Below, in pieces: positions 33,337-43,448 of a stretch of 64,000 bases of DNA (positions within the stretch are counted from its first letter, which is position 1; the number at the start of each line of letters is the position of its first letter). The position numbers and the translations under genes are program-made. The notes under the pieces are model-generated. The model had not been told where the DNA came from and searched no databases. It saw nothing but the letters and a program-made list of their open reading frames with translations. The DNA is from Sinomonas atrocyanea (GTDB lineage Bacteria; Actinomycetota; Actinomycetes; Actinomycetales; Micrococcaceae), in NCBI RefSeq assembly GCF_001577305.1, contig NZ_CP014518.1, positions 2,790,001 through 2,854,000 on the forward strand, read 5' to 3'.

Positions 33337-34955
33337 CTACGAGACGGCCGCGGAGCCGGCGGCGTCCGGGTCCGGGCGCCTTCTCGCGCGCCAGCGCGCG
33401 AGCGCGGCGTGGCCGTCGGCGACCGCGGCCGAGACGAGCACCGCGACCACCGGGACGTAGAGGTAGATGTAGCGGGCCCTGTTCTCGAAGAGGGCCAGGA
33501 AGACCAGCAGTGCCAGGAAGGCCAGCCGCCCGGCCGTGCCGGCCCAGGCGTCCCTGCCCGGGCCCCTGATCAGCGCCGAGAGGGCGAGGACCGCGAGCAC
33601 GGCGAACCATGCCGCCTGCCAGGCGCTGCGCAGGAAAGGTGCGCCGTCGCCATCGAACGTGTAGAAGCGGCGGATCTGCTCGCTGAGCGGATCGTGGGCG
33701 GGGAAGCTGTGGTTCTCCCGGGTGACCCCCTCCGCCCAGGCGTAGAACGATCCGTCGCCGAGCGACCAGCCGAGCTTGTCCAGGAGGAAGCCCGGGTAGC
33801 CCGTGGGCCCCATGGCCTCGACGCGGTCGAGGTAGCCGTTGAGCCCGTTGGCGAATCGGTCTGCCGGCGGGGTGCTCAGGGTGTTCCGGATGTCGTCCGC
33901 GTTGAAGCCGCCCCGCCCCGTGGCACCCATCTTGAGGAAGTGCGTGAACGGCACTGCCTGCGTATTGGTGTCGAGGTTGAACTGGACGACGTGCGCGCCC
34001 CTGACCGCCGCGCTGCTGCCGAAGAACGCCGCGCCCGCGAAGGCGAGGGCCACGAGCGCCGCCACCGCGGTCCGGACCCACTCGCGGGCCCCCTCGAGGC
34101 GAGCATCGTCGTCAGCCCCGCCGCTGCGAGGGCGAAGACCACCGTCGGCTTGATCTGCGCCCCGACCGCGGTGAGCACGCCGACCGCGGCCCAGAGCAGT
34201 ACCGAGCGCCCACGGGGGGCGGTGCGGGCCACGTCCGCGAGGAGCAGGATGGCGATGGGGAACGGCATCGAGAGCGTGTCGGAGTAGGGGACCCCGCTCC
34301 ACGGCCCGAGGGCCACGAACGGAACGGTGACGAGCAGGGTGCCCACGCCGGCCGCCTGGCCCGCCACCCGCCGGGCGAGGCGGACGGCGAGGAGCGAGCT
34401 CACGGCCATGAAGAGGGCGTGCAGCCAGATCGCCGCGGCCAGGGTGTCCGTCACGCCGAACGCGCCGACGAGCTTGAAGTAGCATCCGAGCGCGAGGGCC
34501 AGGAAGAGGTTGTTCGGGTACCAGGCGAAGTACTGCTCCGCGAAGTCGTAGTGCGTGCCCCGCGCGAAGGCCGTCGCGGTGTCCAGGACCGCTCCGGCAT
34601 CCCAGCCCGGCGGCACGCGGACGGCCAGTCCGATGACCGCGGGAACGAGCGTGAGGACCAGCAGGGCGGCTGCCGCGAGGGTCCACCGGGCCGGGCGGGG
34701 CATCCGGTCGAGCCTGCCGGCGCACCACGCGGCGGCCGTGTGCAGCAGCGGCGTGAGGGCGAGGAGACCGAGGGCTGCGGCCACGACGAGCGCGGTGCTG
34801 TACGGAACGAGCGTGGGCGGCGGGTCCGCCACGACATCGACGAGGACGAGCGCCACCAGCGTGGACAGGATCGCGGCGACGGCGATGGCCCCGCGGGGCC
34901 TGCGCTCGGCCTCCCCCGTGGCCGCCTCCTGCGGCTCAGCCGTGGACCGCAGCAT
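33337..34955 (-). pseudogene. Frameshifted GT-C (GT39/GT87-like) membrane glycosyltransferase
   Basis: Two overlapping frames encode successive halves of one protein. The first half starts at ATG 34955 (AGGAG 5 nt upstream) and runs through about eight membrane spans to the segment VGAQIKPTVVFAL. The second half, in another frame, begins near REWVRTAVAALV and ends at 33337. The junction is the run of five Cs at 34089-34093 (Gs on the coding strand). Adding one base there restores a continuous 539-codon frame. The protein would be a multispanning sugar transferase using lipid-linked donors. The cause may be a sequencing error, a true inactivating indel, or slippage. It overlaps the acyltransferase stop by 20 bp. 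Confidence 0.85.
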
Positions 34956-37089
34956 CGAATCTCCTGCTGACCAGGGGCACGAGCGACTTGACGTAGGTGC
35001 GCGAGACGTGGTCCCGGTCGAAGTAGACGTGGGCGCCGCCGATGACCGCATAGCAGGTATTCCCGGGGCAGAACTGGTCGGAGAGGTCCAGGACGCTGAG
35101 GCGCCGGTCGTGGAGCGCGCGGACGCCCTCTGCCAGCGGGTCCGGGGGAAGCGCCGCCGACCGGGGGTTCGAGCACCTCTGCGGATCGTCCGGATTCTGG
35201 GCGACGCAGTCGGGGGTGGAATGGTCGAGGGTGAGGGGGGTGTCCCGGATCACGAGGACACGGGACCCGGCAGCGGCCCAGGGCACGAAGCGGCGGCTGA
35301 CTGCGGACCGGTACTGGTCCAGCTGCGGCCGGCCCGTGCCGTCGTCCACGGTCTCGCCGCTGGCGAAGGTGGACGCGATGACCAGGTTGGGCCGTTCCGC
35401 GGTGATCCTGGCGGCGAGGTCGCGGCTCCAGCTCAGGCATTTCTGCTGCAGCGCCGGGTTGTCCGACGGCACGCCCATGAACGCCACGCGCTTGGCGTCG
35501 ACGAGCGGGCATCCTCCGACGAGGCTCTCGTAGAGGACCCAGTGCCGCTGCCGGGCGAGCTCGTGGATCGCGGCCTTCCACTGTTCGGCGTGGGAGTCCC
35601 CGACGAGCCAGACCGTCTCGGAGGCGGGCTGGCCCTGGGTGAAGTCGCACCGCAGGAGGGCCCTCTGCTGGCCGGCCATGACCGGGTTGGGCGCCGGGCT
35701 GCATTCCGGGGCGTTGAACCAGGGGGCCTCGCCGTCGCCGACGTTCGCGACCTCGGCGGGACCGAAGGGGTCCGTGCATCCCTTCGGATCGGCAAGGCTC
35801 GCCGCGCCGAAGCACGCCCCGCTCGCCAGCAGGGCCGCCCGGTGCTCCTGGGCCGCCTGCTCGGCGGACGCGGCGCCGGTCAGGGACAGTCCGGCGACGG
35901 CCACGGCGCTCATCGCCGCAGCCGTCGCCAGGATCACCTTCCGCGGGGACGAGGCGCGCAGCAGCCGGCTCCTGCCCGGGTCCTCGACGAAGCGCTTGGT
36001 GGCGGCGGCGAGCACGAGCGAGAGGGCCACGATGGCGATCCGGTCGGCCGTGCCGGCCTCCCTCGCGAGGACCGCCGGGGCGAGGATGATGAGCGGCCAG
36101 TGCCAGAGGTAGAGCGAGTAGGAGATGTCCCCCACGTACTGGACGGCCCTGTTCTCAAGGACGCGCACGGGCGACCACCCGGGGCGCTGGGGCCCGGACG
36201 CGATGATCAGCGCCGTCCCCGCCACGGGGACGGCGGCGAGGTAGCCGGGGAAGGGCGTGGTCTCGTTGAAGGCGAGCGCCGCGACGACGAGGAGGACGAG
36301 CCCCGCCGTCTGGAGGATCCCCCTGACGGGCATCGGCAGGGGCCGTGTGCCGCGCTCGCGGAGCCGGTGGCCGACGACCGCGATGAGCCCGCCGGCCGCG
36401 AACTCCCACGCGCGCCCCGGGGTGACGAAGTACGCGGGGCTGCGGTCCGTCATCGTGTACCAGATGCAGAAGGCGAAGGAGGCGGCCCCCACGAGCGAGA
36501 AGGCGAGCGTGAGGCTGCGGTGGTGGCGGAAGCCGAATCTCCTGGCCACGGCCCAGGCGGCGAGGAGCAGGAGCGGCCACAGCAGGTAGAACTGCTCCTC
36601 CACGGACAGCGACCAGTAGTGCTGGACTGTGGAGGCGCCCTCGCTGTGGGCCGAGTAGTCGACCGACTTGGCCGCCAGCACCCAGTTCTCGGCGTAGAAG
36701 GCGGCCGCGATGGTCTCCTGGGCAATGACCGCCCAGCGGTTGAACGGCAGCCAGATGTACGCCGCCGCCAGGGCCACCAGCCCGACCAGGAGCGCCGCGG
36801 GGAGGAGCCTCTTGGCGCGCCGTGCGTAGAACGAGCCGAGCCGGACCGTCCCCGTCCGGCGGACCTCCGACAGGAGGTGGTTGCTGATGAGGTAGCCGGA
36901 GATGACGAAGAAGATGTCGACGCCGACGTAGCCGCCGGGGAGGTGCCGGGGCCACACGTGGTTCACGACGACGGCGGCCACCGCGAGGGCCCGGAGGGCC
37001 TGGATGTCCTTGCGGACCGTGCGCGGAGCGGCGGGGGCCGCGGCTGCCGGCTCCGTGGAGCGCCGCTCCCCCGGCTCGGTCTGCGTCAC
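34936..37089 (-). CDS. OafA/YrhL-type acyltransferase with SGNH domain
   Basis: 717 aa from a GTG at 37089. Residues about 25-390 form an acyltransferase-3 domain (about 10-11 spans; KDIQALRALAVAAVVVNHVW, GGYVGVDIFFVISGYLI, WSLSVEEQFYLLWP, LYLWHWPLI). After a further span, residues about 450-717 are an SGNH hydrolase-like domain with WLVGDSHAEQW (nucleophile block) and FDRDHVS. Such proteins O-acetylate surface polysaccharide or peptidoglycan. Follows the lipoprotein gene by 7 bp. Confidence 0.93.
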   Translation of the reverse strand: MTQTEPGERRSTEPAAAAPAAPRTVRKDIQALRALAVAAVVVNHVWPRHLPGGYVGVDIFFVISGYLISNHLLSEVRRTGTVRLGSFYARRAKRLLPAALLVGLVALAAAYIWLPFNRWAVIAQETIAAAFYAENWVLAAKSVDYSAHSEGASTVQHYWSLSVEEQFYLLWPLLLLAAWAVARRFGFRHHRSLTLAFSLVGAASFAFCIWYTMTDRSPAYFVTPGRAWEFAAGGLIAVVGHRLRERGTRPLPMPVRGILQTAGLVLLVVAALAFNETTPFPGYLAAVPVAGTALIIASGPQRPGWSPVRVLENRAVQYVGDISYSLYLWHWPLIILAPAVLAREAGTADRIAIVALSLVLAAATKRFVEDPGRSRLLRASSPRKVILATAAAMSAVAVAGLSLTGAASAEQAAQEHRAALLASGACFGAASLADPKGCTDPFGPAEVANVGDGEAPWFNAPECSPAPNPVMAGQQRALLRCDFTQGQPASETVWLVGDSHAEQWKAAIHELARQRHWVLYESLVGGCPLVDAKRVAFMGVPSDNPALQQKCLSWSRDLAARITAERPNLVIASTFASGETVDDGTGRPQLDQYRSAVSRRFVPWAAAGSRVLVIRDTPLTLDHSTPDCVAQNPDDPQRCSNPRSAALPPDPLAEGVRALHDRRLSVLDLSDQFCPGNTCYAVIGGAHVYFDRDHVSRTYVKSLVPLVSRRFDAAVHG

Positions 37090-37096
37090 GGCGGCG

Positions 37097-38191
37097 CTAC
37101 TTGCCGCTGCGCGCGAGGTACGCGCAGCGGGCGAGTCCGGGCATCACCGTCTGGATGGCCCACTTGATGGAGGTGGGCGAGGCGGCGACGAGGGCGAGGA
37201 AGTCCTGGTCCGTGTTGAGCAGGAGGGTCGAGCCGCGCCGTTGGGCGGGGATCCCGGCCAGGGTCTTGCCGTCCGCGATGTCTTTGTGCTCGTCCGGGCG
37301 GACCCCGACCACGACGACATCCGCCACGAGCTCGTCGGCCCGGTTCGCGTCGAGGTAGACCGTCTTGGGACCGGACCCCGCGCTGTTGGGCTGGGCGTCC
37401 GCGACGATCCTCGCCAGGGCGGGCGCGGGCTTGAGGCCGAAGTCCGCGAGGACGCGCATGGCGTTGGAGTCCTGGGTGTGGACCTCGAACGAGGCCCCGG
37501 GCACGGAGCGTGCCTCCAGGCACAGCACGGTGGCGCCCGCGAGGTCCTTGTAGGCGCCCGCCGCGTCGCGGATGGCGCCTTCGGTGGAGGTCACGAGCGA
37601 GCGGCCGGCGTCCTTGCGGCCGAGCGCCTGGGCGACCATCGTCGTCGTCGTCCGCCAGTCGGTGTCCTTCGGGCGGCCGGGCCACGCGACGGTGGGGGCG
37701 ATCTTGGTCAGCTGGGTGTAGATGTCCGCCGTCTCGGACGCGTCCCTCCCGAAGGCGGCGTTGACGGCGAGGATGAGGTCGGGCTTGATGTCGGTCAGGT
37801 CGCCCCAGGGCACACCGCCGTCGTCGTGGTAGTTGCGGGGCAGGAGCGCGTCGAGCTGGCTCACGGCCTTGGAGAACCAGGGCGGAGTCCCATAGCCGCG
37901 CAGCGCCTCCACCGGGTAGCCGGCGGGCAGCACGCCGAGCTCGACGCAGACGTCTGCACTCGACCACCCGAGGGTGGCGATGATGCGCGGCTCCTCCTCG
38001 ATGGTGGTGGATCCCAGGGCGTGCCTGATGGTCGTCGGGAAGGAGTTGTCCTCGACGGCGGTCCGGTCGGCGCTCTTCTTGTCGAGGCACCCGGTCAGGA
38101 GGAAGGGCAGCGACACGCCCCCCGCCAAGAACGCCCGTCGGCTCCAAGAGCTGGTCGACGTCGTCGGGGGCTTCGGCATCCGCTTCCTCAT
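37097..38191 (-). CDS. Iron-siderophore-type substrate-binding lipoprotein (Tat signal)
   Basis: 364 aa. The N-terminus has a twin-arginine motif SRRAFLAGG and a lipobox LLTGC (Cys near residue 35). The rest fits a Fe3+-siderophore/B12-type periplasmic-binding fold (PRIIATLGWSSADVCVELG, WGDLTDIKPDLIL). No iron permease or ATPase lies nearby. It sits inside the polysaccharide gene cluster. Start at 38191 with GAGGA 7 nt upstream. The ligand is unknown; a role in the envelope cluster is possible but unsupported. Confidence 0.87.
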   Translation of the reverse strand: MRKRMPKPPTTSTSSWSRRAFLAGGVSLPFLLTGCLDKKSADRTAVEDNSFPTTIRHALGSTTIEEEPRIIATLGWSSADVCVELGVLPAGYPVEALRGYGTPPWFSKAVSQLDALLPRNYHDDGGVPWGDLTDIKPDLILAVNAAFGRDASETADIYTQLTKIAPTVAWPGRPKDTDWRTTTTMVAQALGRKDAGRSLVTSTEGAIRDAAGAYKDLAGATVLCLEARSVPGASFEVHTQDSNAMRVLADFGLKPAPALARIVADAQPNSAGSGPKTVYLDANRADELVADVVVVGVRPDEHKDIADGKTLAGIPAQRRGSTLLLNTDQDFLALVAASPTSIKWAIQTVMPGLARCAYLARSGK

Positions 38192-38243
38192 CCTTCATTC
38201 CTCGAACGCCGGAAGGGCCGGCGCACCCAGTCAATGGTAGCGG

Positions 38244-39749
38244 TCAAGGCTTGACGAACTTGACGACCACGTGGCCGGGGCCCGTCCAGCGCGCCTGTTC
38301 CGTGAACCCGCGGCTGCGGAGGAACTGCTCCTCCTGGGGCTTCTCCACCGGCCTGATGGCGAAGACGACCTTCTGCCGGTCCACGAGGGCCGATCGGCTC
38401 TCGAGCGGGAACCGCTGATCGAAGATCAGGCCCCACTGCGCGGCGCTGATGCCGCGGGTGAGGTCCACGAGCCCCTCGAAGGGCCGGGGGTAGGCCGCAA
38501 GGAAGAGGTCCTCCCCCGCGGCGACCGCGAAGGACTCCCCCGGCCGGGCATGGTCCCGGATCGTGTCAGCGACGAAGCGGAAGTCATCGGAGGGGCTCCG
38601 CGCGAATTCCGTACGCTGCCCGGCGATGGCAAGGACGGCCCCGCCGGCGAGCGTGAGCGCTGCCGCGCCGGCGACCCAGCGGGACGCGGCGGCCCGGCTC
38701 AGGGAGACGGCACCGTTGGCGGCGAGCAGGCACAGCCCGGGCGCGGTGAAGGTCAGGTAGCGCGGAAGGTAGTAGGAGCTGCCCATCAGGGCCGATCCGA
38801 TGAGGAGCACAGCGAGCGGGACCACGATGAGCCCGAGGCCGAGCACGGTGGTGAACGAGCGCGGGCGGCGGACCGTGCCCCAGACCGCGAGCGCCAGCAC
38901 GGCGACGGCGGTCATCACCATGCCGACGACGAGCGGGGCCGACGCGCGCGGGACGATGCCGGCGTCGGTCCACATCGAGGCGTGCGAGAAGTACTGCAGG
39001 AGGAAGATCTCGGGGACCACGTGCCCGTCGAGCGGAGGGATCCAGGCCACCTGGAACGTCTGGCGCGAGGCGAGCGATGCGACCCATGCCGCGAGCCCGG
39101 CGGCCGGGACGCTGGCGAGCGCCACCTTCCACCAGTGCGGACGGAGGCTGCGGTCGGCGAGGGCCGCGAGCACCGCGACCGGGGCGAGCAGGATGCAGTA
39201 GAACGAGAGCCCGGTGGAGACCATGAGCGCGGCGCCGAAGCCCACGGCGGCGCGCCACCGCCCCGAATCCCTCAGCGCCGCCAGTGCCGCCAGGCAGAGC
39301 GAGGTGCCCAGGACCGTGAGCACGTAGGACCGCGCGTCCGTCGCCGCGAACTGGAACCGCGGCAGGAGGACGAGCACGGCGGCGGCGGCGAGCCCCGCGC
39401 GCGGGCCGCCGAGGCGTCGGCCCGCCACGGCCAGGGCCGCGGCAGCCGCGGCGCCCGCTGCGATGCTCGGGGCGCGCAGGCTCAGCTCGCTCACGCCCAC
39501 CGCATCGGTCAGCGACTTCACGAGCATGTAGTACAGGCCGTGGACGACGTCGACCTTGCCCAGCATGAAGAACAGCTCGGGCCACGAACGGCGGACCGCG
39601 CTCGCGGTCGCAGCCTCATCGGTCCACAGGCTCGGCACCCAGAAGGCCGGCACGAGGGTGACGAGCGCGAACGCCGCGGCCGCGAGGGGCAGAATCAGGC
39701 GCGACCGCTGGGAGACATGCGTCTCCTGCACGGCGCCACCGTGGCTCAC
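38244..39749 (-). CDS. GT39-like membrane glycosyltransferase
   Basis: 501 aa from a GTG at 39749 (GTGA overlap with the ATPase stop). About 10 to 12 spans with an early extracytoplasmic WTDEAATAS, whose Asp-Glu pair is the GT-C/ArnT-type catalytic loop, and a C-terminal extracytoplasmic domain (VADTIRDHARPGESFAVAAG). Members transfer sugars from polyprenyl-phosphate donors at the outer face of the membrane. Coupled to the exporter genes. Confidence 0.87.
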   Translation of the reverse strand: MSHGGAVQETHVSQRSRLILPLAAAAFALVTLVPAFWVPSLWTDEAATASAVRRSWPELFFMLGKVDVVHGLYYMLVKSLTDAVGVSELSLRAPSIAAGAAAAAALAVAGRRLGGPRAGLAAAAVLVLLPRFQFAATDARSYVLTVLGTSLCLAALAALRDSGRWRAAVGFGAALMVSTGLSFYCILLAPVAVLAALADRSLRPHWWKVALASVPAAGLAAWVASLASRQTFQVAWIPPLDGHVVPEIFLLQYFSHASMWTDAGIVPRASAPLVVGMVMTAVAVLALAVWGTVRRPRSFTTVLGLGLIVVPLAVLLIGSALMGSSYYLPRYLTFTAPGLCLLAANGAVSLSRAAASRWVAGAAALTLAGGAVLAIAGQRTEFARSPSDDFRFVADTIRDHARPGESFAVAAGEDLFLAAYPRPFEGLVDLTRGISAAQWGLIFDQRFPLESRSALVDRQKVVFAIRPVEKPQEEQFLRSRGFTEQARWTGPGHVVVKFVKP

Positions 39750-40522
39750 GCCTCCGTGCCCGCGGATTCCGCGCTGCGGCGGCGGAGCTCCTTCACCACC
39801 TCGTGCACCTCGCCGTCCATGATCACCTTGCCGTGCTCGAGCAGGACCCCCCGCTCGCAGATGGTCGAGACGAGGTCGAGGTCGTGGCTCACCACGAACA
39901 GGGTCTTCCCCGCCTCGGCGAGCTCCTTGATCTTGGAGATGCACTTGCGCTGGAACGGCTCGTCGCCCACGGCCAGGATCTCGTCGATGAGGAAGACCTC
40001 GGGATCCGTGTGGACAGCGATGCTGAAGGCGAGGCGCAGGTACATGCCCGAGGAATAGAACTTGACCTCGGTGTCGATGAACTCGCCGATCTCGGAGAAC
40101 TCGACGATCGAGTCGAACATCGCGTCGATCTGCTGCTCCGACATCCCCAGGATCGCGCCGTTGAGGTAGACGTTGTCCCGCCCGCTGAGGTCGTGGTGGA
40201 ACCCGGCGCCCACCTCGATGAGCCCGGCGACGCGGCCGCGGGTGCGCACCGACCCGGCGTCCGGCTGCAGCACCCCCGAGATGAGCTTGAGCAAGGTCGA
40301 CTTGCCCGAGCCGTTCAGGCCCATCAGGGCCACGGTCTCGCCCTCCTCCACGTGGAGGGAGACGTCCTTGAGGGCGTCGAACTTCTTGGAGATGTCTCCG
40401 CGGCGGCCGCGGAGGATCCACATGACCGCCTCCTTGAGGGAGCGGGTGTGCCGGAGCACGAACTCCTTGCGGACTCCCTGGACCGTGATGGCGGTCTGCA
40501 TCGTGACGGTGTGGTCAGTCAT
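39746..40522 (-). CDS. wzt: Polysaccharide ABC exporter ATPase (Wzt/TagH type)
   Basis: 258 aa. Walker A GLNGSGKST, the family-typical VAGLIEVGAGFHHDLSGRDN, signature YSSGMYLRL, Walker B VFLIDEILAVGD. There is no extended C-terminal carbohydrate-binding domain, so it is a short Wzt. Placed directly after the permease (0 bp gap). Exports a lipid-linked glycan, here probably the galactofuran made by the upstream genes. Confidence 0.94.
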   Translation of the reverse strand: MTDHTVTMQTAITVQGVRKEFVLRHTRSLKEAVMWILRGRRGDISKKFDALKDVSLHVEEGETVALMGLNGSGKSTLLKLISGVLQPDAGSVRTRGRVAGLIEVGAGFHHDLSGRDNVYLNGAILGMSEQQIDAMFDSIVEFSEIGEFIDTEVKFYSSGMYLRLAFSIAVHTDPEVFLIDEILAVGDEPFQRKCISKIKELAEAGKTLFVVSHDLDLVSTICERGVLLEHGKVIMDGEVHEVVKELRRRSAESAGTEA

Positions 40523-41404
40523 TCACAGCTCCTGCGCGAACTTGACCGACAGGCGCGAGAACGTGAACTGCCCCACCAGGAGGATGGCCACGGTCACCAC
40601 GCCCGCGAGGGGGAACCACAGCTCGAACAGCCCCGGCACGGTGGCCGTCGACGGCGCGGTGAGCTGCGCGCCGTCGAGGGTCGGGCGCCAGAAGGCCCAG
40701 TGGAACACCTCCACGGCAATGGTCATGGGATTGAGCTGGTAGAGCGGGAAGAACGCCCCCAGCACCCGCTCCACCTGGCTCCACAGGTAGAGGACGGGCG
40801 AGGCCCATGTGACCATCATGATCAGCAGGTCCACGAGGTTCTCCGAATCGCGGAAGTATACGTTGATCGCCCCGAAGAACAGCCCGAGGCCGATGGCGAG
40901 GACGGCCAGCATCACGAAGGCCGCGACTACCGCCAGCACCGACCACACGGTCGGCAGCCAGCCGAAGAACAGGCACACGACCAGGAGGATGAGGACCTGG
41001 GGCAGGAAGTGCGCCGCGGACACCCAGACACTCGCGACCGGGAACAGCTCGCGGGGCAGGTAGATCTTCCGGATGAGGTCCCGGTTGTTCACGATCGACC
41101 GCGTGGCATTGCCGAGGGCCTCGGTGAAGAAGTTCACGAGGACGATGCCGGCGAAGAGGTAGATCGGGTAGTTCGGCGTCGACCCCTGGGCGTTCAGGAA
41201 GAGCCCCAGGGCGATGTAGAACACCAGGAACTGCATGCCGGGCCGCATGTAGGACCAGACGATGCCGAGGACCGAGCCGCGGTAGCGGACCTTGATCTCC
41301 TTGCGGACCAGGAGCTTGAGCAGGAAGCGGTTCCGGTAGACGTCCCTGAGGCCCCCGCTGCGCCCCGGCTGGGTCAGGCCCGCTTCGACGTCAGTGCTTG
41401 CCAC
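40523..41404 (-). CDS. wzm: Polysaccharide ABC exporter permease (Wzm/TagG type)
   Basis: 293 aa from a GTG at 41404, with GGAGG 8 nt upstream. The ATG at 41419 in the same frame has no ribosome site. Six spans, ABC-2 type, with VRYRGSVLGIVWSYMRPGMQF and INVYFRDSENLVDL. Works with the adjacent ATPase. Overlaps the glfT2-like stop by 14 bp. Confidence 0.93.
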   Translation of the reverse strand: MASTDVEAGLTQPGRSGGLRDVYRNRFLLKLLVRKEIKVRYRGSVLGIVWSYMRPGMQFLVFYIALGLFLNAQGSTPNYPIYLFAGIVLVNFFTEALGNATRSIVNNRDLIRKIYLPRELFPVASVWVSAAHFLPQVLILLVVCLFFGWLPTVWSVLAVVAAFVMLAVLAIGLGLFFGAINVYFRDSENLVDLLIMMVTWASPVLYLWSQVERVLGAFFPLYQLNPMTIAVEVFHWAFWRPTLDGAQLTAPSTATVPGLFELWFPLAGVVTVAILLVGQFTFSRLSVKFAQEL

Positions 41405-43448
41405 GGTTCCTTCCTCCATCGCTGCGGGTGTGCTCGGCGAACGTGGCGCGCCAGGCCTCGAGGCTCGTCACGCGTGCCGCGGCCTCGCGGTAGCGGGCGG
41501 CGAGGGCGTCCCAGTCGCGCCACAGCCCGGCATGCACCGCGGCGGACTTGGCGATCCCGGGCTTGAGCAGCTCGGGGCGCCGACGGTACCACGAGGACGC
41601 CGTGCCCTCGGCGTTGGTGATCACCACGGAGTCGTAGTTGGCCAGGCGCCACCACTTGTTGTCCTTGTGGGCGAGGTGGGCCTGCGGGTGCTCCGCGGCC
41701 TCGGGCGCCACCGCGCGGGTCAGCTGCCGCGCGAAGGCCTTCGCGGCCCACGGGATCAGCTCCTTCCTGGTGGGCGACCCCGCCGCGTCGATGCCCCGGG
41801 GCGCCTCCGCGCTGTGCGGCGCGGGGAACTCGTCGACGTCGTCGCGGAACTGCGCCTCGCTGTACTGCGACCGGAGGGCGACGGCGTCGGGCAGCTTCAC
41901 CGGCAGGTCGGCGTGGAGCGCCTCGGGGCCGCGCTGGACATCGGCGAGCGCGATCGAGCGGAGCGCTTCCGCGTAGTACTGCATGGAGAAGAGGTGCTTG
42001 ACGTCGATCTGGAACGACTCCCGCAGCACGCGGCCGCCGTGGGCGAACGGGCTGTGCAGCAGCGCGGCGACCAGGCGGTTGCGGGCGTAGAAGTAGGCCT
42101 GCCAGCCGATGTCGTCCTGCTTGTCCTCCCACGAGACGTGCCAGAGGCCGGCTCCGGGGAGGGAGACCGTGGGGAACCCGGCCTTCTTGGCCCGCAGCCC
42201 GTACTCGATGTCGTCCCACTTGATGAACAGCGGCAGCGAGAGGCCGACCTCACGGATCACGGCGGCCGGGATCAGGCACATCCACCAGCCGTTGTAGTCC
42301 GAGTCCGCCCGGCGGTGCAGCCACGGCGTCTGACGGAGGTTCGAGTCGACGAAGTCATGCCGCAGGCGCATGTCGACCCTGGGGATCTCCGGGGTGATCC
42401 GGTAGGGGTCGACCACCTCGGCGTACGCATGGAGGATGGTCCGGGCGTGCAGGTCGAACATGTGCCCGCCGACCAGCGTGGGCTTCTTGCAGTGATCTGC
42501 GAAGGTCACGAGCCGCACAATGCTCTCGGGCTCCACGACGACGTCGTCGTCCAGCAGGAGGACGTAGTCGTAGCCGCCCTCGACGGCCTCGAACATCCCG
42601 CGGGCGAACCCGCCGGAGCCGCCGAGGTTGGACTGCTCGATCACCCGCAGGCGGCCGCCGAGCGCCGCCTCGACGGCGGCGAACTCGGGGTGGTCCCGCA
42701 CGTGGTCGGTGCCCTGGTCGACGATGAGGATCTCGCTGATGCGCTCGAGCACCTCGGGGTGGGCGGCGAACTGCTTGGCGTTCTCGATGCAGTACCCGGG
42801 CTTGTTCAGGGTCGTGATCTCGACCAGGACCGATCCGGACCGGGCCGGCACACCGGTGTGGGTCCGCCCGGGACGGGCGTCCCAGTGCGCGCGGACGAGC
42901 TGGATCCCATCGCGGCTCGCGTTCAGGTCGAACCAGTACCAGCCGCCGTCGCCGAACGGCGAGAGGTCGAGCTCGAACTCCGCCCGCTGGCGGCCGTCGA
43001 CGGCGTGGGACGCCACCCGCTGCAGGTGTCCCCTGGCGTTGGACCGGTACACGACGACGGTGCCGCGCCCCTCGGTCTCCACGACGAGGCGCACACGGCG
43101 GACCGCGGTCCACCGGCGCCAGTAGCTCGCGGGGAACGCGTTGAAGTAGGTGCCGAACGAGACGTGCTGGCCGGGCCGCACCGCCATCGACTCCCGCGAG
43201 AGGAAGTCCTCGTAATGCGCCTCCGCGGGCTGGGACGAGACGAGGTTGAGCTTCTCGTCCGGCTTCCGCGGTTTGCGGTAGAGGGTGTCGTCCTCCACGA
43301 GCCGCACACCGTGCGACGAGCCGGCGTCCACGTAGAGGGGGACCACGTCCTCCTGCCCGGTGCCGGGCAGCACGACCCGCTGGATCTCCTGCCAGTCGGA
43401 AGCGGCGTCCGGCGAGCCGGCAGCGACAGCGGTCTCCGCCGTCGTCAC
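41391..43448 (-). CDS. glfT2: Galactofuranosyltransferase GlfT2-like
   Basis: 685 aa from a GTG at 43448 (GTGA overlap with glf, GGGAG 7 nt upstream). N-terminal beta-sandwich domain (about 1-190), then a GT-A domain with IVDQGTDHVRDHPEF, the metal-binding LLLDDDVVVEP, and the catalytic WDDIEYGLRAKKAGFP, then a helical C-terminus. Close to mycobacterial GlfT2 (637 aa) in layout. It polymerises galactofuranose from UDP-Galf. In this operon the product would be a cell-envelope galactan exported by Wzm/Wzt. Confidence 0.94.
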   Translation of the reverse strand: MTTAETAVAAGSPDAASDWQEIQRVVLPGTGQEDVVPLYVDAGSSHGVRLVEDDTLYRKPRKPDEKLNLVSSQPAEAHYEDFLSRESMAVRPGQHVSFGTYFNAFPASYWRRWTAVRRVRLVVETEGRGTVVVYRSNARGHLQRVASHAVDGRQRAEFELDLSPFGDGGWYWFDLNASRDGIQLVRAHWDARPGRTHTGVPARSGSVLVEITTLNKPGYCIENAKQFAAHPEVLERISEILIVDQGTDHVRDHPEFAAVEAALGGRLRVIEQSNLGGSGGFARGMFEAVEGGYDYVLLLDDDVVVEPESIVRLVTFADHCKKPTLVGGHMFDLHARTILHAYAEVVDPYRITPEIPRVDMRLRHDFVDSNLRQTPWLHRRADSDYNGWWMCLIPAAVIREVGLSLPLFIKWDDIEYGLRAKKAGFPTVSLPGAGLWHVSWEDKQDDIGWQAYFYARNRLVAALLHSPFAHGGRVLRESFQIDVKHLFSMQYYAEALRSIALADVQRGPEALHADLPVKLPDAVALRSQYSEAQFRDDVDEFPAPHSAEAPRGIDAAGSPTRKELIPWAAKAFARQLTRAVAPEAAEHPQAHLAHKDNKWWRLANYDSVVITNAEGTASSWYRRRPELLKPGIAKSAAVHAGLWRDWDALAARYREAAARVTSLEAWRATFAEHTRSDGGRNRGKH

